DNA of 64,000 nt from Intrasporangiaceae bacterium URHB0013 (lineage in GTDB: Bacteria; Actinomycetota; Actinomycetes; Actinomycetales; Dermatophilaceae): assembly GCA_000620545.1 (NCBI GenBank), contig JIBA01000013.1:248001-312000 (forward strand), written 5' to 3'. The notes beneath the pieces were generated by a model. That model was given only the letters and a program-made list of their open reading frames with translations, had not been told where the DNA came from and ran no database searches. The translations under genes were made by a program, and so were the position numbers. Positions 37,008-44,660 of this stretch are shown here, piece by piece. Numbering within the stretch: position 1 is the first letter of the stretch; each line of letters starts with the position of its first letter.

Positions 37008-38087
37008 ATGGGCAAGCGCAACAAGGGGCGCCCCGCACCGACTCCCGCCGTCGAGCAGGATCCCTCGGTCGTGCCGCCCGCTGCTGACGCCTCGGACGAG
37101 TCGCCGCCCGACGCCACGGACGAGTCCCCGCCCGATGCCACGGACGAGTCGCCGCCCGATGCCACGGATGAGTCCCCGCTCGATGCCACGGACGAGTCGC
37201 CGCCCGATGCCACGGATGAGTCCCCGCTCGATGCCACGGACGAGTCGCCGCCCGACGCGACCGCCCCCGACGCCACGGCTGCAGACGCCACCTCCGAAGC
37301 CACACCGGAGCCAGCGCCCGACGCGAGCTCATCGGAGGTCCCCGAGACGGGGACGAGTCGGGTGCCCGTCGACGGTCGGGCGGCCTGGGCGCGCCTGCTC
37401 AAGATGAGCAGCCCACGCGCCACCCGGGCCAACGTCCTCGCGGCCCTGCTCGCGGTGCTCCTCGGCGCGGGGATCGCCGCCCAGGTCCAGCTGACGAACC
37501 AGCGCGGCCTCGACGAGCTGAGCCAGTCCGACCTCGTGCGCGTCCTCGACGACATCTCGCTGCGCTCGTCGCGCCTCGACCAGCAGGTCCGTGAGCTCGA
37601 GTCCACCCGCGACCGCCTCAAGAGCGGCACGGGGACCGCGGCCGAGGCGCTCGAGCAGGCCCAGAAGCGCGTCGACACCCTCGGCATCCTGGCCGGCACC
37701 CTCGCGGCCAAGGGACCCGGCATCACGCTGCGGATCACCGACCCGACCAACGCGGTGACCGGACCGATCGTCCTCGACATCATCCAGGAACTGCGCGACG
37801 CCGGCGCCGAGTCCATCGACGTCGGCGGCGTCCGGGTGGTGGCGTCCTCGTTCGTGGGCGACCGTGGTGGGGAGATCCTCGTCGACGGCACGCAGGTGAT
37901 GCGCCCCCTGGTGATCAAGGTGATCGGCGACTCGAAGACGCTCTCGTCGGCCATGACGATCCCCGGAGGCATCGTCGAGTCGGTGCGGCAGAAGGGCGCC
38001 GAGGCCGCCGTCACCGAGTCGAACCTCATCGAGATCACCTCACTGCACCGACCCACCGACATGACGCACGCCAAGCCGGTCGAGTGA
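37008..38087 (+). CDS. DUF881 protein with DATDESPP tandem repeats
   Basis: 359 aa from ATG 37008, 2 nt after sbp. The cytoplasmic N-terminus carries seven 8-residue repeats DESPPDAT (residues about 30-85), making a highly acidic arm not found in its paralogue. A transmembrane helix (about 143-161) follows, then a coiled coil (LDDISLRSSRLDQQVRELES) and the DUF881 domain (GPGITLRITDP, LDIIQELRDAGAESIDVGGVRV, LVIKVIGDSKTL). It corresponds by position to Rv1825. A variable repeat number between strains is likely. Confidence 0.9.
   Translation: MGKRNKGRPAPTPAVEQDPSVVPPAADASDESPPDATDESPPDATDESPPDATDESPLDATDESPPDATDESPLDATDESPPDATAPDATAADATSEATPEPAPDASSSEVPETGTSRVPVDGRAAWARLLKMSSPRATRANVLAALLAVLLGAGIAAQVQLTNQRGLDELSQSDLVRVLDDISLRSSRLDQQVRELESTRDRLKSGTGTAAEALEQAQKRVDTLGILAGTLAAKGPGITLRITDPTNAVTGPIVLDIIQELRDAGAESIDVGGVRVVASSFVGDRGGEILVDGTQVMRPLVIKVIGDSKTLSSAMTIPGGIVESVRQKGAEAAVTESNLIEITSLHRPTDMTHAKPVE
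37095..37262 (+). repeat. Seven tandem 24-bp coding repeats
   Basis: Units GACGAGTCGCCGCCCGACGC plus 4 nt, seven copies with a few synonymous or P/L changes, in frame inside the DUF881 gene. They encode DESPPDAT repeats. Confidence 0.95.
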
Positions 38088-38274
38088 CCACACCCGGGTA
38101 CCGGAGCACGCTGGGAACCAGCCGGGCCATGACTCACCGGTGCCCACTCCCTGCACGCCCCGCGCGGGCATGGCATCCTTCCACTTGCCACCGCAACATC
38201 GGCGGCACCCGCGCCCAGCAGCACGCGCATCCACCACAAGCCCTCTCGGGGCCGTGCACCGACGAAGGAGCGAC

Positions 38275-38664
38275 ATGAGCGACCTGGACTACCCCTCCGA
38301 CCTGCGCTACACCAGCGACCACGAGTGGGTCCGCGTCGGCGACGACGGAGTCGTCCGCATCGGCATCACCTCCTTCGCCCAGAACGCCCTCGGCGACGTC
38401 GTCTACGTGTCCCTCCCCGCCGTCGGCGACACGGTCACGCCGGGGGACTCGTGCGGCGAGGTCGAGTCGACGAAGTCCGTGAGCGACGTCTACGCGCCGC
38501 TCGAGGGCGAGGTCACGGCCACCAACCCCGCCCTCGACGCCTCGCCCGAGCTGATCAACTCGGACCCCTACGGGGAGGGTTGGATGTTCGAGCTGCGCCT
38601 GGCCGACGCCTCCGCCGTCGACGGCCTCATGGACGCGTCGACCTACACCGCGTCACTGTCCTGA
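38275..38664 (+). CDS. gcvH: Glycine cleavage system H protein
   Basis: 129 aa, from ATG 38275 with AAGGAG 4 nt upstream. It carries the lipoyl-lysine K67 in EVESTKSVSDVY and the family blocks RYTSDHEWVR and GITSFAQNALGDVVYVSLP, with GEGWMFELRL near the C-terminus. It shuttles the aminomethyl group between GcvP, GcvT and the lipoamide dehydrogenase. It sits apart from gcvP, separated by garA, the two merR genes and DUF151, exactly as Rv1826 is from Rv1832; gcvT is not in the window. The 187-nt upstream gap holds no aptamer that I can recognise. Confidence 0.96.
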   Translation: MSDLDYPSDLRYTSDHEWVRVGDDGVVRIGITSFAQNALGDVVYVSLPAVGDTVTPGDSCGEVESTKSVSDVYAPLEGEVTATNPALDASPELINSDPYGEGWMFELRLADASAVDGLMDASTYTASLS

Positions 38665-38724
38665 GCCCCGACGGGCACCCGTCCGTCGAGTCCCCGAGGC
38701 AGGCTCCGAGCTGCCCGGGTCAAC

Positions 38725-38730
38725 TAGAGT
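38725..38730 (+). promoter_or_regulatory. -10 box upstream of garA
   Basis: TAGAGT, about 40 nt before the garA ATG, with no clear -35. Confidence 0.4.
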
Positions 38731-38770
38731 GGATGGACCCGAATCCGCCCGCACCACAGAGGAGGACCGC

Positions 38771-39241
38771 ATGTCGAGCGACCTGCCCGACCCCGACGAC
38801 ATGAACGTCGAACCCCGCACCATGCGGTTCCAAGGCGTGCCCTCGCAGGACAGCGACCACGTCGACACCGTCGACCCGCGAGGCCTCTCGGCCGAGGACC
38901 AGGCGACCATCGAGGCCCTGCGCCCCGGAACAGCCCTGCTCGTCGTGCTCCGCGGCCCCAACACGGGCGCCCGCTTCCTGCTCGACGACCTGGAGGTGGC
39001 GGCCGGTCGCCACCCCGACTCGGACATCTTCCTCGACGACGTCACCGTCTCGCGCAAGCACGCGTCCTTCGTGGCGCAGCGCGGCGGCTACGTCGTGCGC
39101 GACGCCGGCTCGCTCAACGGCACCTACGTCAACCGGGAGCGGATCGACGAGGCCCCCCTGCACCAGGGCGACGAGGTCCAGATCGGCAAGTTCCGCCTCG
39201 TCTACTACTCCTCCGGAGCACCCCAGCACGCACAGGCATGA
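38771..39241 (+). CDS. garA: FHA-domain regulator GarA/OdhI homologue
   Basis: 156 aa from ATG 38771 with AGAGGAGG. The FHA domain (about 58-145) is strongly GarA-like: GTALLVVLRGPNTGARFLLDD, AGRHPDSDIFLDDVTVSRKHA, GSLNGTYVNRERID and GDEVQIGKFRLVYY. GarA/OdhI binds and inhibits 2-oxoglutarate-using enzymes until it is phosphorylated by PknG/PknB on an N-terminal ETTS motif. That motif is not present here; the N-terminus has only scattered Thr residues (EPRTMRFQG, HVDTVDP). Position equals Rv1827. The stop overlaps the downstream merR ATG. Confidence 0.92.
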   Translation: MSSDLPDPDDMNVEPRTMRFQGVPSQDSDHVDTVDPRGLSAEDQATIEALRPGTALLVVLRGPNTGARFLLDDLEVAAGRHPDSDIFLDDVTVSRKHASFVAQRGGYVVRDAGSLNGTYVNRERIDEAPLHQGDEVQIGKFRLVYYSSGAPQHAQA

Positions 39242-39975
39242 CCGCTGGCATGACCACGGGCACGGCGGCCGGCGACGGGGGAGCGCCGGCCCCCAGGCGC
39301 CTGACGATCGGCAAGGTCCTCGCAGCGCTCTCCGAGGACTTTCCTGACGTCACGGCGTCGAAGATCCGCTTCCTCGAGGCAGAGGGACTCGTGCTGCCGC
39401 ACCGCACGCCGTCCGGCTACCGCACGTACACCGAGGACGACGTGCGTCGGCTGCGCTACGTGCTGTCGGCGCAACGGGACCGCTACTGGCCGCTCAAGGT
39501 GATCCGCGAGGCCCTCGACGCCCTCGACCGCGGCCTGTCCGATCCGGGCGAGGAGTCGGGTGGCCGGCCGCAGCCTCCCGCGCCAGCGGCCGACCCCGAG
39601 CTTCCCGAGCCGCACGACCTCGTGGCCCGGAGCGACGTGTCGCTCACCGGGCCGGAGCTGCGTGAGGCCACGGGCATCGACCGGGACACGATGCACGCGC
39701 TCGAGACGTACGGCTTGCTCCAGCCCGACGAGAAGGGCCACTTCGGCCACGACGCGCTCGCGATCGCCGCTGCGGCGCGCACCCTCGCCGGGCACGGGCT
39801 CGAGCCGCGCCACCTGCGCCCCTTCCGCACCGCCGCGGACCGCGAGATCGGCCTTGTCGAGCAGGTCCTCGCGACGCGTCGGGGGAGTGGCACGCGGGCG
39901 GAGCGGACGGCCGAGATCGCCTCTGCCTGCATCGCGTTGCACGTCGCGCTCGTTCGCGCGGGCCTGACCCGCTGA
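39238..39975 (+). CDS. MerR-family regulator (Rv1828 type)
   Basis: 245 aa, ATGA overlap with garA. N-terminal winged-helix MerR domain: RLTIGKVLAALSEDFPDVTASKIRFLEAEGLVLPHRTPSGYRTYTEDDVRRLRYVL in part, followed by a helical C-terminal region without the metal-binding cysteines of classical MerR. It matches the conserved actinobacterial garA-merR-DUF151-merR-gcvP array. The effector is unknown. The overlap with garA implies that the phospho-signalling protein and the regulator are made together. Confidence 0.9.
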   Translation: MTAGMTTGTAAGDGGAPAPRRLTIGKVLAALSEDFPDVTASKIRFLEAEGLVLPHRTPSGYRTYTEDDVRRLRYVLSAQRDRYWPLKVIREALDALDRGLSDPGEESGGRPQPPAPAADPELPEPHDLVARSDVSLTGPELREATGIDRDTMHALETYGLLQPDEKGHFGHDALAIAAAARTLAGHGLEPRHLRPFRTAADREIGLVEQVLATRRGSGTRAERTAEIASACIALHVALVRAGLTR

Positions 39976-40002
39976 GGCCCGTCCCCGCACCGATCGGCGG
40001 GG

Positions 40003-40008
40003 TACGGT
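40003..40008 (+). promoter_or_regulatory. -10 box of the DUF151 gene (leaderless)
   Basis: TACGGT lies 6 nt before the GTG at 40015. A GGAGGA run directly abuts the GTG, too close to act as a ribosome site. Confidence 0.5.
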
Positions 40009-40014
40009 GGAGGA

Positions 40015-40533
40015 GTGAGAGAGGTCGATGTCCTGGGCGTCCGCGTCGAGATGCCCACGAACCAGCCGATCGTCCTGCTGCGTGAGCGGGACGGCGGTCG
40101 CTACCTGCCGATCTGGATCGGTGCGGCCGAGGCCGCCGCGATCACCTACGCCCAGCAGGGCGTCGTGCCGCCGCGACCCTTGACGCACGACCTCATGCGT
40201 GACCTCCTGGCCGTGCTCGGGCACGAGCTGACCGAGGTGCGCATCGTCGCCCTCAAGGACTCCGTCTTCCACGCGGCCCTCATCATCGACGGCAAGGCCG
40301 AGGTGAGCTCACGGGCGAGCGACGCCATCGCCCTCGCCCTGCGCACCGGCGCCAAGGTGCTGGTCGAGCCGGGCATCCTCGACGAGGCGGCCATCGTCGT
40401 GTCCTCGGAGGAGGACGACGAGGTCGAGCGCTTCAAGGAGTTCCTCGACCACGTGTCCGCCGAGGACTTCGAGGGTCCGGCGCCCGAGGCGGAGCCGGGC
40501 GATCGTCCCGACCTGCCGGACCGGCCGGACTGA
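40015..40533 (+). CDS. DUF151 bifunctional-nuclease-family protein
   Basis: 172 aa. Family blocks MPTNQPIVLLRERDGGRYLPIWIGAAEAAAI, PRPLTHDLMRDLLAVLG and KAEVSSRASDAIALALRTGAKV are all present. Some plant and bacterial members degrade RNA and DNA, and the mycobacterial homologue is Rv1829; its cellular task is not settled. The C-terminal 30 residues are acidic and proline-rich (PEAEPGDRPDLPDRPD). It lies between two merR genes. Confidence 0.9.
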   Translation: MREVDVLGVRVEMPTNQPIVLLRERDGGRYLPIWIGAAEAAAITYAQQGVVPPRPLTHDLMRDLLAVLGHELTEVRIVALKDSVFHAALIIDGKAEVSSRASDAIALALRTGAKVLVEPGILDEAAIVVSSEEDDEVERFKEFLDHVSAEDFEGPAPEAEPGDRPDLPDRPD

Positions 40534-40584
40534 CCACCTGCCTCCCGGCGGCGTCCGCCCGTGGCCCGCAGTCTCCTCACCTTC

Positions 40585-40607
40585 ACCTTCAGGTGCCACC
40601 TGAAGGT
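40585..40607. promoter_or_regulatory. Perfect palindrome upstream of second merR gene (candidate operator)
   Basis: ACCTTCAGGT (40585-40594), a 3-nt spacer GCC and ACCTGAAGGT (40598-40607). A further half-site-like CACCTTC lies just upstream at 40579-40585. It sits between DUF151 and merR, about 45 nt before the -35 of merR, where a MerR operator or a small terminator would be found. Confidence 0.5.
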
Positions 40608-40652
40608 TGTCCTCCTCGGCTCCGACACGCGGCCCTCACGGTCCCTCGGTGA

Positions 40653-40681
40653 TTGACCGGAGGGTGGGCGCGGCCTACCGT
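40653..40681 (+). promoter_or_regulatory. Promoter of second merR gene
   Basis: TTGACC (40653-40658), a 17-nt spacer and TACCGT (40676-40681), near consensus. The 5' leader is about 80 nt. Confidence 0.6.
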
Positions 40682-40768
40682 CAGGAGAACGACGTGACTG
40701 TAGTTATCCGGATGTCGTCTGCGCGTACGCACCATCGCGGCCCGCAGCCTGAGCAGGAGGAGGACGGC

Positions 40769-41353
40769 ATGGCAGCCATCGAGGACGCGCGCGACGCTGG
40801 TCGGGCCATGCCCGTCGGGTCCCAGGGGCTGCTGTTCACCGACGACCTGCCCGAGCTCGCCGAGGACAGCGGATACCGCGGACCGACCGCCTGCAAGGCC
40901 GCCGGCATCACCTACCGCCAGCTCGACTACTGGGCTCGCACGGGCCTCGTCGAGCCGTCCGTCCGCAGCGCGACCGGCTCCGGCACCCAACGCCTCTACG
41001 GCTTCCGCGACATCCTCGTGCTCAAGGTCGTCAAGCGGTTGCTCGACACCGGCGTGTCCCTGCAGCAGATCCGCGTCGCCATCAGCCACCTGCGCGAGCG
41101 CGGTGTCGAGGACCTCGCTCAGATCACGCTGATGAGCGACGGCGCGTCGGTCTACGAGTGCACGTCCGCCGACGAGGTCATCGACCTCGTGCAGGGCGGT
41201 CAGGGAGTCTTCGGCATCGCCGTCGGACGTGTGTGGCGCGAGGTCGAGGGCGTGCTCGCCCAGCTGCCGAGCGAGCGTGCCGACGACGACGCCCCGGGCG
41301 AGCACCCTGACGACGAGCTGGGCGCGCGTCGTCAGGCCCGGCGCCTGGCCTGA
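40769..41353 (+). CDS. MerR-family regulator (Rv1830 type)
   Basis: 194 aa from ATG 40769 with a strong AGGAGGAGG ribosome site; the longer frame to 40607 crosses the promoter and is rejected. The DNA-binding domain reads GPTACKAAGITYRQLDYWARTGLVEPSVR ... LYGFRDILVLKVVKRLLDTGVSLQQIRVAI. The C-terminal domain includes ASVYECTSADEVIDLVQGGQGVFGIAVGRVWREVE, shared by the Rv1830 group. No effector motif is known. It lies next to the glycine riboswitch and gcvP. Confidence 0.92.
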   Translation: MAAIEDARDAGRAMPVGSQGLLFTDDLPELAEDSGYRGPTACKAAGITYRQLDYWARTGLVEPSVRSATGSGTQRLYGFRDILVLKVVKRLLDTGVSLQQIRVAISHLRERGVEDLAQITLMSDGASVYECTSADEVIDLVQGGQGVFGIAVGRVWREVEGVLAQLPSERADDDAPGEHPDDELGARRQARRLA

Positions 41354-41434
41354 CCCCCGTACCACCACTCGAGGCGGCCCGACCGGAGTTCCGGTCCGGG
41401 CCGTTCGCGTGCGGGGGCAACCGCCGCCTGCTGG

Positions 41435-41440
41435 TAGATT
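41435..41440 (+). promoter_or_regulatory. -10 box of gcvP/riboswitch transcript
   Basis: TAGATT, with predicted transcription start near 41447, just before the aptamer. No good -35 is seen. Confidence 0.5.
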
Positions 41441-41460
41441 CGGTGCTGCCGATCGACCCT

Positions 41461-41577
41461 GCGTGGGAGAGTCCTCGGGGTGCACCGCACCTGCGAGGCG
41501 CCGAAGGGGCAACATCCCCGGAACCTCTCAGGCGCCAGGACCATGCGGGCGAGGCAACTCTGGAGGCACCGTCCGGT
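41461..41577 (+). promoter_or_regulatory. Glycine riboswitch (single aptamer) upstream of gcvP
   Basis: The leader has the conserved glycine-aptamer strings in order: GCGTGGGAGAG, then GGCGCCGAAGGGGCAA, CTCTCAGGC, AGGACC and GGCAACTCTGGAG. Only one aptamer is seen, not the tandem pair. A hairpin follows (about 41580-41606, CGACAGAC ... GTGTGTCG with one mismatch), a possible expression platform before the gcvP ribosome site at 41619. Glycine binding would be expected to turn gcvP on. Confidence 0.88.
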
Positions 41578-41629
41578 GCTCGACAGACGGGGAGCGTGTG
41601 TCGTCCGCTCGAACCCGTCAGGAGCCCGC

Positions 41630-44557
41630 ATGTCGATCGACCACCTCGTGCCCGTCACCACCGGAACGTCCACCGGGACGGTGATGGCCGACTTCGTGAG
41701 CCGTCACGTCGGACCAGCAGGTGACGACGTGCGCCACATGCTCGAGGTGGTCGGCCAGCCGAGCCTCGACGCGATGTGCGACCGCGCGATCCCGGGGGCC
41801 ATCCGATCCGAGTCGCCGCTGCGGATCGAGGCGGCCGCCAGCGAGAGCGCCGTCATCGACGAGCTGCGCGGGTTCGCCTCCCGCAACACGGTGCTCACCT
41901 CGCTCATCGGACTCGGCTACTACGGCACCGTCACCCCGCCGGTCGTGCGCCGCAACGTCCTCGAGAACCCCGCCTGGTACACCGCCTACACGCCCTACCA
42001 GCCGGAGATCTCCCAGGGCCGGCTCGAGGCGCTGCTCAACTTCCAGACCGTCGTCACCGACCTGACCGGCCTCGACGTCGCGGGCTCGTCGCTGCTCGAC
42101 GAGTCGACCGCCGCCGCCGAGGCGATGTCGCTGATGCGTCGAGCGAGCAAGGCGGCTGCTGACGGCGTCGTGCTCGTGGACGAGCGGCTCTTCCCGCAGA
42201 CGATCGCCGTCATGCGCACGCGCGCCGAGGCCCTCGGACTGCCGCTGGTCGTCGTCGACCTGCGGGCCGTGACCGACTCCGACTCCCTCTCCGCCGCAGC
42301 CGGCGGGCGCGCGGTCGTCGGCGCGATGGTGCAGTACCCCGACGCGACCGGCGAGATCGTCGACTGGACGCCGCTCACGACGGCTGTGCACGAGGCCAAG
42401 GGGCTCGTCACGGCGTGCGCGGACCTTCTCGCGCTCACCCTCGCCAGCGCGCCCGGAGAGTGGGGCGCCGACATCGCCGTGGGCAGCGCCCAGCGTTTCG
42501 GCGTCCCGATGGGCTTCGGCGGGCCGCACGCCGGCTACATGGCCGTCCACCGCGGCCTCGAGCGTCAGATCCCCGGGCGCCTCGTCGGCGTGTCCGTGGA
42601 CGCCGAGGGACACCAGGCCTACCGCCTCGCGCTCCAGACGCGCGAGCAGCACATCCGCCGCGAGAAGGCGACGTCCAACATCTGCACCGCGCAGGTCCTC
42701 CTCGCCGTCATGGCGAGCATGTATGCCGTGTGGCACGGCCCCGCTGGCCTCGTGGCCATCGCGTCGCGCGTGGCCGGCCTCACGACGGCACTGCGGCGGG
42801 CGCTCGTCGACGGCGGCCTCGACGTCGAGACGACCTCGTTCTTCGACACGCTGACGGTCGTCGTGCCCGGACGGGCGCACGAGGTCACGGCCGCGTTCGC
42901 TGACCGGGGCATCAACGTCTGGCCGGTCGACGCCGACCGGGTGTCGCTCAGCCTCGACGAGACCTCCACGTCCGCCACGGTGCTGGCCGTCCTCGACGCC
43001 TTCGGCGTGGAGGCGTCCGAGGGCCCCACCTCCGGCCTCGGCGCCACGGGGGCACACGGCATACCCCAGGGGCTGGTGCGCACGTCCGACTTCCTCACCC
43101 ACCCGGTCTTCCACGCGCACCACTCGGAGACGGCGATGCTGCGCTACCTGCGCCGGCTCTCGGACCGCGACTTCGCCCTCGACCGCGGCATGATCCCGCT
43201 GGGGTCGTGCACGATGAAGCTCAATGCGACCACGGAGATGGAGGCCGTGACCTGGCCCGAGTTCGCCCATCTCCACCCGTTCGCGCCGGCCGAGCAAACG
43301 GAGGGCATCCGCGCCCTCATCGACGACCTGTCCGCCTGGCTCTGCGAGATCACCGGCTACGACGCCGTGTCGCTCCAGCCCAACGCGGGTTCCCAGGGCG
43401 AGTTCGCCGGCCTGCTCGCCATCCACGCATACCACCAGGCCCGCGGGGAGGGCCACCGTCGCGTCTGCCTCATCCCAGCCAGCGCCCACGGCACGAACGC
43501 CGCGTCGGCGGTCATGGCCGGCCTCAAGGTCGTCGTCGTCAAGACGGCCACCGGCGGCACCGTCGACATGGACGACCTGCGGGCGAAGGTCGAGGCGCAC
43601 CGCGACGACCTCGCCGCGATCATGGTCACCTACCCGTCGACCCATGGCGTCTACGAGGACACCATCACCGAGCTGTGCGAGCTCGTCCACGAGGCGGGTG
43701 GTCAGGTCTACGTCGACGGCGCCAACCTCAACGCCCTCGTCGGGCTCGCCCAGCCCGGCACCTTCGGCGCCGACGTCAGCCACCTCAACCTGCACAAGAC
43801 GTTCTGCATCCCGCACGGCGGCGGCGGTCCCGGCGTCGGACCGGTTGCGGTGAGGGCGCACCTCGCGCCGCACCTGCCCAACCACCCGCTCGCCGCGGAG
43901 GCCGGCCCCGCGACGGGCGTCGGTCCGGTGTCCGCAGCCCCGTACGGCTCGGCGAGCATCCTGCCCATCTCGTGGGCGTACGTCCGACTCATGGGTGGCG
44001 ACGGCCTGCGCCACGCCACCCAGATGGCCGTCCTCGGCGCCAACTACATCGCGGCGCGGCTGCGCGAGCACTACCCGGTGCTCTACTCCGGCCACGACGG
44101 TCTCGTGGCCCACGAGTGCATCCTCGACGTCCGCCAGATCACGGCGGAGACGGGCGTGACGGTCGACGACATCGCCAAGCGCCTCGTCGACTACGGCTTC
44201 CACGCGCCGACGATGAGCTTCCCCGTGGCGGGCACGCTCATGGTCGAGCCGACAGAGTCGGAGAACCTCTACGAGCTCGACCGCTTCTGCGACGCGATGA
44301 TCGCGATCCGGGGGGAGATCGAGGCGATCCAGGCGGGCGAGATCGCCGTGGGCGACAGCATGCTCCGGCACGCGCCGCACACCGCCCGGAACATCGCGGG
44401 CGAGTGGGACCACCCCTACGAGCGCACGGAGGCCGCCTTCCCGGTCGGGATCAGCGCCGCCGACAAGTACTGGCCGCCGGTCAGCCGCATCGACGGTGCC
44501 TACGGCGACCGCAACCTCGTCTGCTCGTGCCCGCCGCCCGAGGCCTTCGAGGGCTGA
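41630..44557 (+). CDS. gcvP: Glycine dehydrogenase (decarboxylating), P protein
   Basis: 975 aa, the full single-chain form, ATG with CAGGAG at 5-nt spacing. It decarboxylates glycine and passes the aminomethyl group to lipoyl-GcvH. Both halves are present: the N-terminal half with [21 protein letters not shown] and [20 protein letters not shown], and the catalytic C-terminal half with [36 protein letters not shown] and the PLP lysine K723 in [16 protein letters not shown]. Expression is predicted to depend on the glycine riboswitch. gcvH is 3 kb upstream and gcvT is elsewhere. A 14-bp hairpin follows. Confidence 0.97.
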   Translation: MSIDHLVPVTTGTSTGTVMADFVSRHVGPAGDDVRHMLEVVGQPSLDAMCDRAIPGAIRSESPLRIEAAASESAVIDELRGFASRNTVLTSLIGLGYYGTVTPPVVRRNVLENPAWYTAYTPYQPEISQGRLEALLNFQTVVTDLTGLDVAGSSLLDESTAAAEAMSLMRRASKAAADGVVLVDERLFPQTIAVMRTRAEALGLPLVVVDLRAVTDSDSLSAAAGGRAVVGAMVQYPDATGEIVDWTPLTTAVHEAKGLVTACADLLALTLASAPGEWGADIAVGSAQRFGVPMGFGGPHAGYMAVHRGLERQIPGRLVGVSVDAEGHQAYRLALQTREQHIRREKATSNICTAQVLLAVMASMYAVWHGPAGLVAIASRVAGLTTALRRALVDGGLDVETTSFFDTLTVVVPGRAHEVTAAFADRGINVWPVDADRVSLSLDETSTSATVLAVLDAFGVEASEGPTSGLGATGAHGIPQGLVRTSDFLTHPVFHAHHSETAMLRYLRRLSDRDFALDRGMIPLGSCTMKLNATTEMEAVTWPEFAHLHPFAPAEQTEGIRALIDDLSAWLCEITGYDAVSLQPNAGSQGEFAGLLAIHAYHQARGEGHRRVCLIPASAHGTNAASAVMAGLKVVVVKTATGGTVDMDDLRAKVEAHRDDLAAIMVTYPSTHGVYEDTITELCELVHEAGGQVYVDGANLNALVGLAQPGTFGADVSHLNLHKTFCIPHGGGGPGVGPVAVRAHLAPHLPNHPLAAEAGPATGVGPVSAAPYGSASILPISWAYVRLMGGDGLRHATQMAVLGANYIAARLREHYPVLYSGHDGLVAHECILDVRQITAETGVTVDDIAKRLVDYGFHAPTMSFPVAGTLMVEPTESENLYELDRFCDAMIAIRGEIEAIQAGEIAVGDSMLRHAPHTARNIAGEWDHPYERTEAAFPVGISAADKYWPPVSRIDGAYGDRNLVCSCPPPEAFEG

Positions 44558-44574
44558 TCGCCCGACCGTCCGGC

Positions 44575-44609
44575 GCCACCACCTGACCAGCATCCGGTCA
44601 GGTGGTGGC
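44575..44609 (+). terminator. Terminator hairpin after gcvP
   Basis: A 14-bp perfect stem, 44575-44588 with 44596-44609, 7-nt loop. Confidence 0.75.
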
Positions 44610-44660
44610 CCGTCCGTGCGCCCCCTCGCGCCGGGACCGCGATTGTGGTTGTCTCGGCAC

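Noticed and set aside
37095-37262. Repeat array considered as CRISPR
   Set aside because: Units are 24 bp with no unique spacers, in frame, encoding DESPPDAT repeats.
38088-38274. Riboswitch in the gcvH leader
   Set aside because: None of the glycine-aptamer strings occurs; only ordinary GC-rich DNA and a ribosome site are visible.
41530-41600. Second glycine aptamer
   Set aside because: The AGGACC ... CAACTCTGGAG part is the normal 3' portion of the single aptamer; no second GCGCCGAAGG core is present.
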